Shown here in pieces: positions 1-5,303 of a DNA stretch of 6,005 bases (position 1 is its first letter; each line of letters starts with the position of its first letter). The stretch lies in NCBI GenBank assembly GCA_003514205.1, contig DORQ01000283.1:18056-24060 (forward strand). The letters are read 5' to 3'. The notes beneath the pieces were generated by a model. It made no database searches. It was not told where the DNA came from and saw only the letters and a program-made list of their open reading frames with translations. A program made the position numbers and the translations under genes. Source of the stretch: Acidimicrobiaceae bacterium (GTDB taxonomy: Bacteria > Actinomycetota > Acidimicrobiia > Acidimicrobiales > Microtrichaceae).

Positions 1-1184
1 GGCTCCCGTGGTAGGCCGAGCACCTGTTCGCCGATGTTGTTTCTGTGTACCTCCTCGGTTCCACCTCCGATCTTCGAGGCGAACTGATTGATGCACTGGT
101 ATTGCCAGAAGCCGTCTCCCTCGGCCTCCGCGTCGAGCATCCCCTCCGCGCCTTCACAATGCAGCGCCAAGGTGGCGCGATGCGCAAACGACCGAGTGAA
201 GAAGTTCTTCATGATCGATCCGTGAACTGCTAGTTCGGGCCGCTTGGTCATGACGGCGGTCTGTGCCCTCATCGACAGATACCGCAGAATCTGCTCGTTC
301 GACCACACCCGCGCAAGCTCCTGGCGAATCTGCGGGTCGGCGGTTGCACCACAGCGCTGAGCGGTTGCCAATACGGTGACGAAGGTGGTGGCCTGACCAG
401 CACCGGAGATCATGGAGGATTCACTCCGAAGCGTGGTTCTCGTCACCTTCCACCCGCCACCGACCTCGCCGACCACATTGGTGAACGGAATGCGGACCTC
501 GGACAGGAATACTTCGTTGAAATGCGCAACGCCTTGGGCTTGCACCAACGGTCGCACATCGATCCCGGGACTTGCCATGTCGACAATGAAATAGGTCAGG
601 CCTGCGTGCTTTGGAACTTCGGGATCGGTGCGAGCAATCAGGATTCCGAAATCGGCGTGCTGCGCGCTCGAGTTCCAGACCTTCTGCCCCGACACGACCC
701 ACGCGTCACCATCGAGCACGGCACGAGTCGACAGTGCGGCGAGATCGGAACCAGCTCCTGGCTCGCTGAAGAGCTGACACCATGCCTCATCGCCTCGCAG
801 CAGGGGGCCGAGATACCGAGCTTGTTGCTCAGGGGTGCCGTGTGCCATGAGCGTTGGTCCCACCAGAGCGATCGCCGCTGTGAGGAACCCACTCGTTGCA
901 TCGAACGCTGCAAGCTCTTGATTGAAGATGATCTGCTGGGCTGCGTTTCCCCCACGTCCACCGAAGGCTTTGGGCCATGCGATCCCGGCCCAACCGTTGT
1001 CGAACAGTGTTCGCTGCCACGCTCCGCAACGTTGGCGATACTCCTCCGCCACAGCTGGATCGGTGGAGGCTCCGTTACGCGACCAGTCAGAGGCATCTCC
1101 TGTTCGGAGTTTGGCATGTGCCTGAAGAAAGCTCCGAGCCTCGGCCCGAAAGGCGGCCTCTTCCTCCGTGTCTTCGAAATTCAT
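1..1184 (-). CDS. Acyl-CoA dehydrogenase (FadE family), large catalytic-type subunit, 3' end off the window
   Basis: This is an FAD-dependent acyl-CoA dehydrogenase that would introduce the alpha-beta double bond into an acyl-CoA thioester, passing electrons to ETF. The frame is open from the ATG at 1184 to the left edge, giving 394 residues without a stop. The N-terminus (MNFEDTEEEAAFRAEARSFL) is typical of the family. FSEPGAGSD at residues 139-147 is the flavin/substrate loop, followed by SGQKVWNSSA at 165-174 and a C-terminal GGGTEEVHRNNIGEQVLGLP ending at 392. The protein is nearly full length, so the stop should lie a few codons outside. Glu255, in the segment TTLRSESSM, aligns with the catalytic Glu254 of isovaleryl-CoA dehydrogenase, while the MCAD Glu376 position is Gly374. 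It starts 85 bp after the crotonase stop and has its own operator and promoter. There is no Shine-Dalgarno upstream of the ATG, so translation is probably leaderless. The family is certain; the substrate is unknown. Confidence 0.93.
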   Translation of the reverse strand, partial: MNFEDTEEEAAFRAEARSFLQAHAKLRTGDASDWSRNGASTDPAVAEEYRQRCGAWQRTLFDNGWAGIAWPKAFGGRGGNAAQQIIFNQELAAFDATSGFLTAAIALVGPTLMAHGTPEQQARYLGPLLRGDEAWCQLFSEPGAGSDLAALSTRAVLDGDAWVVSGQKVWNSSAQHADFGILIARTDPEVPKHAGLTYFIVDMASPGIDVRPLVQAQGVAHFNEVFLSEVRIPFTNVVGEVGGGWKVTRTTLRSESSMISGAGQATTFVTVLATAQRCGATADPQIRQELARVWSNEQILRYLSMRAQTAVMTKRPELAVHGSIMKNFFTRSFAHRATLALHCEGAEGMLDAEAEGDGFWQYQCINQFASKIGGGTEEVHRNNIGEQVLGLPRE

Positions 1185-1187
1185 AAA

Positions 1188-1215
1188 CCAATACTAGAAC
1201 AGGTTCTAGTATTGG
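1188..1215. promoter_or_regulatory. KstR-like operator, 28-bp palindrome
   Basis: Two perfectly complementary 13-base arms (CCAATACTAGAAC at 1188-1200 and its reverse complement at 1203-1215) flank the 2-base centre AG. The inner 14 bases (1195-1208) match the KstR consensus TnnAACnnGTTnnA exactly. KstR is the TetR-family repressor of cholesterol catabolism in mycobacteria and rhodococci. The site ends 3 bases before the FadE start codon and covers its probable -10 box, a position suited to repression. Its symmetry extends well past the usual core. It could also fold as an RNA hairpin followed by only three T residues, which is a poor terminator, so operator is the better reading. Which regulator binds is inference. 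Confidence 0.75.
1191..1196 (-). promoter_or_regulatory. Putative -10 element of a leaderless promoter for the 1-1184 FadE
   Basis: On the minus strand the hexamer TAGTAT fits the TAnnnT form of an actinobacterial -10 box. Six bases (TGGTTT) separate it from the ATG at 1184, so transcription starting at the A of the ATG would place the hexamer at -12 to -7. That is the expected spacing for a leaderless message and agrees with the missing ribosome binding site. The hexamer lies inside the right arm (minus-strand reading) of the 28-bp palindrome, so a repressor bound there would block it. I see no good -35 box; this is a prediction from spacing and sequence only. Confidence 0.45.
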
Positions 1216-1269
1216 GCCTAGCTGCAGCGACGGCCGCTACGGTGCGCTCCAGCCAGGAGTTGGGCGAAC

Positions 1270-2097
1270 TCAGTACCCTCGCCAATTCGGCTCTCGACGC
1301 TCACGGAACGAGGCCATCCCCTCAGCAAAATCCTCAGTGAAGGTGTTCGTCTCCACTGCCCACGCCTCGGCGTGCATCATCGCTTGGCGATCACTATCCA
1401 AGGACTGGTTGAGTAGCCACTTCGACAAACTCAGCGCACGAGTTGGACCAGCCGCCAACTTGGCTGCCCACTCCGCTGCGGTCGCCTGAAGATCCTCGGC
1501 GGGAACCACCTTGTTGACCAGGCCAAGGCGCTCCGCCTCAAGCACTGGGAGGTCTTCCGCAAAGAAGATCAGCTCCTTCGCCTTGTGCATGCCGATCATC
1601 CGGGGAAGCAGATATGAACCCAGTGCGTCCACTACCAAGCCTCGCCGAGAGAACACTTCGATGAACTTCGCATTGTCTGCTGCGATGACCAGATCGCAGG
1701 CAAAGGCGAGGTGCGCTCCCATGCCAGCGGCCGTTCCGTTGACCGCCGCGATGATCGGCAGGTCTGAGTCCAAAATGGTTGGGAAGAGCGTGTATTGGCC
1801 CTGCAACATCATCCGACGCGCATCGCCGACAACCTTTGCCGGGACACCCTCGGCACGATCGACCTCACGCGGATACGCGAGGTCAGCTCCGGGGCAGAAC
1901 AACTTAGCGCCGGTTGCTGTGATCACAATCGCTCGAGCGTGATGCGTTGCGTTGCACTGCTCAATGAGATCACGAATCCGATCACGACAGGGTGGGCTCA
2001 ATGCATTGCCGACCTCAGGTCGGTTAATCGTGATCCACGCAACCTGGTCCTCAATCCGGAACTGAACCTGGTCGTCCAGCGGGCGCTCCTCGGCCAT
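1270..2097 (-). CDS. Enoyl-CoA hydratase/isomerase (crotonase) family protein
   Basis: This 275-residue protein has normal crotonase-superfamily length. Such enzymes stabilise CoA-thioester enolates through an oxyanion hole. The first oxyanion region is KLFCPGADL (65-73) and the second is NGTAAGMGAHLAFACD (120-135). Aligned by eye to rat enoyl-CoA hydratase, the catalytic Glu144 position is His129 and the Glu164 position is Phe149, so a classical hydratase mechanism is doubtful. Asp157, in GLVVDALGSYLLPR (153-166), sits where dienoyl-CoA isomerase and PaaG-type isomerases keep their catalytic Asp. It may therefore isomerise a double bond or act on an unusual ring- or branch-bearing acyl-CoA. 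The ATG follows the thiolase TAA after two bases (TAA-AT-ATG) with no strong ribosome binding site, implying translational coupling within one operon. The family is certain; the reaction is open. Confidence 0.93.
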   Translation of the reverse strand: MAEERPLDDQVQFRIEDQVAWITINRPEVGNALSPPCRDRIRDLIEQCNATHHARAIVITATGAKLFCPGADLAYPREVDRAEGVPAKVVGDARRMMLQGQYTLFPTILDSDLPIIAAVNGTAAGMGAHLAFACDLVIAADNAKFIEVFSRRGLVVDALGSYLLPRMIGMHKAKELIFFAEDLPVLEAERLGLVNKVVPAEDLQATAAEWAAKLAAGPTRALSLSKWLLNQSLDSDRQAMMHAEAWAVETNTFTEDFAEGMASFRERREPNWRGY

Positions 2098-2099
2098 AT

Positions 2100-3248
2100 T
2101 TACAGCCGCTCAATCACAGTGACGTTTGCCTGGCCGCCACCCTCACACATCGTTTGCAGGCCATAGCGGCCACCGGTGCGCTCAAGTTCGTTCAACATCG
2201 TGGTCATCAACCGCACGCCAGTTGCACCCAGCGGATGGCCGAGCGCGATTGCTCCACCATTGACATTGACCTTGCTCAGATCGGCATCAAGATCCTTCGC
2301 CCATGCCAACACCACCGGGGCAAAGGCCTCGTTGATCTCGACCAGATCCATCTGGTCGAGGGTCATCCCCATCTTCTCCAGCGCATAGCGGGTGGCTGGA
2401 ATTGGTGCGCTCAGCATGAAGATCGGGTCGTCGGCGCGAACCGAGAGATGATGGATGCGGGCCCGAGGCGTCAGGTTGTGCGTCTTCAATGCACCTTCGG
2501 AGGCGATCAACATAGCCGCCGAGGCATCGGAAATTTGCGAGGCAACTGCTGCAGTCACTCGGCCTCCCTCGGCAAGGGTCTTGAGTGACCGGATCTTGTC
2601 AACGTCGGGCTCACGCGGACCTTCATCGAAGCTCAGCCCATTGAACGGGACAATCTCGTTGTCGAACCTGCCCTCAGCACGGGCTTTGATCGCACGGGTA
2701 TGGCTCTCGATTGCGAACGCCTCCATCTCTTCGCGCGTAATCTCCCACTTCTCGGCGATGAGTTCCGCACCGCGAAACTGACTCACCTCTTGGTCTCCGT
2801 ATCGCTCCAACCACCCAACTGAGGTGGTGAACGGATCGGAGAACCCCATTGGCTCAGCCACCGTCATCGCGGAGCTGATTGGAATCATCGACATGTTCTG
2901 TAGGCCAGCAGCGACGACGAGGTCTTGAGTTCCCGACATCACCCCCTGGGCTGCGAAATGGACCGCCTGCTGGGATGACCCGCATTGACGATCGATGGTC
3001 ACACCGGGGACATGCTCGGGTAGTCCCGCAGCAAGCCATGCCGTTCGACCGACGTCACCAGCCTGGGGGCCAATCGTGTCGAGGCAACCCATCACCACAT
3101 CCTCAACAGCACCGGGGTCGATCCCGGTTCGCTCCATCAGCGCCCGAAGCGTGTGCGCACCAAGGTCGGCCGGGTGAACGCCGGCGAGCGACCCATTTCG
3201 GCGACCCACTGGGGTTCGGACTGCGTCAATGATGTATGCCTCGGCCAT
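2100..3248 (-). CDS. Acetyl-CoA C-acetyltransferase / 3-ketoacyl-CoA thiolase, FadA6-like
   Basis: This thiolase of 382 residues would cleave a 3-oxoacyl-CoA with free CoA, releasing acetyl-CoA or propionyl-CoA. The nucleophile is Cys89 in DRQCGSSQQA (86-95). NEAFA is at 306-310, GHPLGATG with His338 at 337-344, and the second catalytic Cys368 lies in QTMCEGGGQANV. The start at 3248 gives the usual family N-terminus (MAEAYIIDAVRTPVGRRNG) and has a strong Shine-Dalgarno; the open frame upstream to 3380 runs through the operator and is non-coding. From memory, the segments GLQNMSMIPISSAMTV and GGRVTAAVASQISDASAAM resemble actinobacterial FadA6, the thiolase acting on steroid C/D-ring intermediates, but many paralogues share them. 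It is the first gene of a two-gene unit with the crotonase and lies behind a KstR-like palindrome. Thiolase identity is firm; FadA6 function is inferred. Confidence 0.95.
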   Translation of the reverse strand: MAEAYIIDAVRTPVGRRNGSLAGVHPADLGAHTLRALMERTGIDPGAVEDVVMGCLDTIGPQAGDVGRTAWLAAGLPEHVPGVTIDRQCGSSQQAVHFAAQGVMSGTQDLVVAAGLQNMSMIPISSAMTVAEPMGFSDPFTTSVGWLERYGDQEVSQFRGAELIAEKWEITREEMEAFAIESHTRAIKARAEGRFDNEIVPFNGLSFDEGPREPDVDKIRSLKTLAEGGRVTAAVASQISDASAAMLIASEGALKTHNLTPRARIHHLSVRADDPIFMLSAPIPATRYALEKMGMTLDQMDLVEINEAFAPVVLAWAKDLDADLSKVNVNGGAIALGHPLGATGVRLMTTMLNELERTGGRYGLQTMCEGGGQANVTVIERL

Positions 3249-3253
3249 GGGGG

Positions 3254-3259
3254 CTCCTC
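3254..3259 (-). promoter_or_regulatory. Ribosome binding site of the thiolase (decides its start)
   Basis: GAGGAG on the minus strand lies five bases (CCCCC) before the ATG at 3248. It is the strongest Shine-Dalgarno I found among the starts examined. It supports 3248 over the longer open frame beginning near 3380. Confidence 0.8.
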
Positions 3260-3271
3260 GAAGTGATACCA

Positions 3272-3293
3272 AAACTGGAACATGTTCCGGTTT
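3272..3293. promoter_or_regulatory. KstR-like operator between the divergent thiolase and methyltransferase genes
   Basis: A 22-bp palindrome has the left half AAACTGGAACA and a right half that matches its complement at 10 of 11 positions; the single mismatch is T3276 against G3289. The core 3276-3289 fits the KstR consensus TnnAACnnGTTnnA except that the final base is G. It shares the half-site ACyrGAAC and the 2-base spacing with the palindrome at 1188-1215, so one regulator probably binds both. It lies 23 bases upstream of the thiolase start and about 100 bases upstream of the preferred methyltransferase start, so it could control one or both. I found no convincing -10 box for either direction. 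Confidence 0.68.
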
Positions 3294-3393
3294 CTTCAGA
3301 TTAGAGACCCCACGGTCGCCCCTCCAAGACGGCCTGCGTGATCGAACCAAGATGGTGGCGACTGCCCGCGATTTCGACAAGACTCTCCGAGAG

Positions 3394-4242
3394 ATGGCGA
3401 ACCAACCAAACCAGATGCAGGCGGACTACTGGAATGGGATTGGAGGAACCCAGTGGGTCAACCGAAAAGAACGGTTCGACTCCCAACTCGGGACCTTCAT
3501 TCCTCTCATTGTTGACAGTCTGGAGCTACGACCAAACGACGCTGTACTCGACATCGGGTGCGGCACGGGCGCACTGACGCGTGCCCTCGCAGATAAGGTC
3601 CCCGACGGGTCTGCACTCGGCCTCGACATCTCCGAAGCGATGATTGAGGATGCGCTCGCAAGCCGGGGAGAGCGGACCAATCTCGACTTCCGGATTGCAG
3701 ACATCCAGACCGCGTCACACCCGGGAATTGCACCTCGTGCGATAGCGAGCCGATTCGGCGTCATGTTCTTCTCACAGCCAACCAAGGCATTTGAGAACCT
3801 CGCCAGTTGGGCAGCCCCTGAGGCCGAATTGTGCTTCGTGTGCTGGCAGTCCCCCCAGCTCAACCCGTGGATCGGTCTTCCCGGTGAACTCGCTGAACCC
3901 TTTATCGGAGCGCCGCCAGCCCTCGAGCCTGGCCAGCCGAGTCCCTTCGCCTTTGCAGATCCGAATCTGATCGCTTCGATTCTCAGCACCAGCGGATGGA
4001 CCGAGCAGGCGATTCACGCTGTGAAGACACACTTGTACATTGGTGGCCCTGGTTCTCTCGATCAGACGGTGGAGTTCGTCTTGGGAGGAACCTCCCTCGC
4101 CATTGGGATGCGCGAGGCCGACCCCGAATCAGTCGCCAAGGCGACCGACGCAGTTCATGCAGGTCTTGCCCCCTATCACGATGGCATCGGCGTTCGCATG
4201 GATTGCGCGATATGGCTCGTCCGTGCCACCAAAGCAGGCTGA
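3394..4242 (+). CDS. Class I SAM-dependent methyltransferase
   Basis: This protein would transfer a methyl group from S-adenosylmethionine to an unidentified small-molecule substrate. With the ATG at 3394 it has 282 residues. The SAM-binding motif I is VLDIGCGTG (51-59); the acidic residue that usually contacts the SAM ribose is Asp78 in GLDIS; ADIQ at 103-106 is the post-II region. SRFGVMFF (119-126) and the C-terminal PFAFADPNLIASILSTSGW (184-202) are typical of Methyltransf_11/25-like cytosolic enzymes. The start is uncertain: in-frame ATGs at 3352 and 3415 are possible and none has a good ribosome binding site. I prefer 3394 because MANQPNQMQADYWNG is the usual beginning of this family. 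It is transcribed away from the thiolase across a KstR-like palindrome and converges on the small FadE. Its part in acyl-CoA catabolism is not apparent. Confidence 0.88.
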   Translation: MANQPNQMQADYWNGIGGTQWVNRKERFDSQLGTFIPLIVDSLELRPNDAVLDIGCGTGALTRALADKVPDGSALGLDISEAMIEDALASRGERTNLDFRIADIQTASHPGIAPRAIASRFGVMFFSQPTKAFENLASWAAPEAELCFVCWQSPQLNPWIGLPGELAEPFIGAPPALEPGQPSPFAFADPNLIASILSTSGWTEQAIHAVKTHLYIGGPGSLDQTVEFVLGGTSLAIGMREADPESVAKATDAVHAGLAPYHDGIGVRMDCAIWLVRATKAG

Positions 4243-4290
4243 CCAGCGCCGCTGAAGTAGCTGTGTTGTCGCAGAAGTGGCGGCGTTGAC

Positions 4291-5298
4291 TTAGTCGAGC
4301 AACTGCGCCGCGATGAGCCTGCGATGCAGCCTCGCAGAACCGTCTTGCGCCCGGAGCGCCCAGGATCTTTTCAGCCACAGGTGCAGGTCGCATTCCACGG
4401 TGTAGCCAATGGCACCATGGGCCTGTAAGGCCGCTCGGCCAACCACATCGGCTGCATCAGTCGCTGCAGCCTTCGCCATCGAGCAGTGCAACTCCGCCGC
4501 CGGATCGTTGGTAGACACGGAATAGGCCGCCCGCCATACCAGTGGCTTGGCGAATTCCAGGGCCAACAACGCGTCCGCCAACTGGTGCTTCAGTGCTTGA
4601 AACGATCCAATAGGAACGCCGAACTGCGTTCGCTCTGTGCAATAGGCAACCGTCATCGCAATCATGGTGTCCGCGAGGCCGCACAACTCAGCGGCAGTTG
4701 CCATCGCTGATCGTGACTTCGCCGCGGAGAGAGCCTCTAGGGGCCGGAGCATCAAGGTCGCATGCGAGGGGGTCCACGACACCGTGGCACAACGGCGCGA
4801 ATGGTCCACCGACTCACGTTGCTCGAATTCGACAACCTCTGGCTCAACGAGATGTAGTCCGTCCTCGGCCTCAAGCAGCAGCAACCGGGCAGACTCCGCT
4901 CCAACAGCGTGGGTGTTTGGCGAAAGTTGCAGCGAAACGGAGCATTCCCCAGCGGTGATTTCTTCGAGCCAACGCTCTGCCTCGGCGCTGTTGGCAAAGT
5001 CCCGAATCACTGGCACCGCAACAGCCGCAGTCGCTGACAACGGTTCGGGAAGTGCGGAGCGACCTGCTTCAAACAGGATCTGCACGAGGTCGATCTCAGC
5101 AAGCCCCATCCCTCCAACACCCTCGGGAGCCAGCAATCCAATCACACCCATGTCAGCGAGCTGGGACCACAGGTTCGTGGACCTCCCTGTCGGCGAATCC
5201 CAGGCCTCGCGTATCGTTGCAGGGGTGCATTCCTTGCCGAGCAGGTCACGGACCGCTTCAGCGAAGGCCAATTGATCTTCTGTAAACGCGAATCTCAT
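4291..5298 (-). CDS. Acyl-CoA dehydrogenase small (beta-type) subunit
   Basis: This 335-residue FadE homologue is shorter than a standard dehydrogenase (about 380-400) and matches the small partner subunit of actinobacterial alpha2-beta2 FadE heteromers such as mycobacterial FadE28 (about 340, from memory). The N-terminal helical domain (MRFAFTEDQLAFAEAVRDLL, then WSQLADMGVIGLLAPEGVGG at 44-63) is intact. The middle beta-domain (about 110-185) is reduced and lacks the SEPGxGSD loop. The C-terminal FAD-contacting region is present: RTQFGVPIGSFQALKHQLAD (223-242) and QAHGAIGYTVECDLHLWLKR (292-311). The helix-G catalytic Glu position is Ser197. Asp319 falls at the MCAD Glu376 position. It starts 5 bp after the large subunit's TAG, with GGAAG as a likely ribosome binding site, so the two are almost surely co-translated partners. 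The substrate is unknown. Confidence 0.9.
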   Translation of the reverse strand: MRFAFTEDQLAFAEAVRDLLGKECTPATIREAWDSPTGRSTNLWSQLADMGVIGLLAPEGVGGMGLAEIDLVQILFEAGRSALPEPLSATAAVAVPVIRDFANSAEAERWLEEITAGECSVSLQLSPNTHAVGAESARLLLLEAEDGLHLVEPEVVEFEQRESVDHSRRCATVSWTPSHATLMLRPLEALSAAKSRSAMATAAELCGLADTMIAMTVAYCTERTQFGVPIGSFQALKHQLADALLALEFAKPLVWRAAYSVSTNDPAAELHCSMAKAAATDAADVVGRAALQAHGAIGYTVECDLHLWLKRSWALRAQDGSARLHRRLIAAQLLD

Positions 5299-5303
5299 GA
5301 TGG

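Noticed and set aside
1002..1012. GAAC-AGT-GTTC inverted repeat resembling a third operator
   Set aside because: The spacer is 3 bases rather than 2, flanking symmetry is short, and it lies inside the FadE coding sequence. It is most likely chance.
1188..1215. Reading the 28-bp palindrome as an intrinsic terminator of the thiolase-crotonase unit
   Set aside because: The stem is AT-rich, the 2-base centre is too short for a normal loop, and only three T residues follow. The exact KstR core and promoter overlap favour an operator.
522..1340. Long plus-strand open frame of 272 codons
   Set aside because: It lies antisense to the FadE (1-1184), runs through the operator and into the crotonase end, and shows no recognisable domain. 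It is a shadow frame of GC-rich coding DNA.
3249..3380. Possible N-terminal extension of the thiolase
   Set aside because: The extension would cross the KstR-like palindrome, has no family similarity, and the ATG at 3248 has a strong ribosome binding site and the canonical N-terminus.
3426..3989. Minus-strand open frame of 187 codons
   Set aside because: It is antisense to the methyltransferase, whose SAM-binding motifs are clear, and its translation has no recognisable motif.
4247..4285. CGCCGC/GCGGCG inverted repeat between the convergent genes as a terminator
   Set aside because: The stem is only 6 bp with a 27-base loop and no T-tract follows on either strand. The 48-bp gap probably needs some transcription end, but I cannot point to one.
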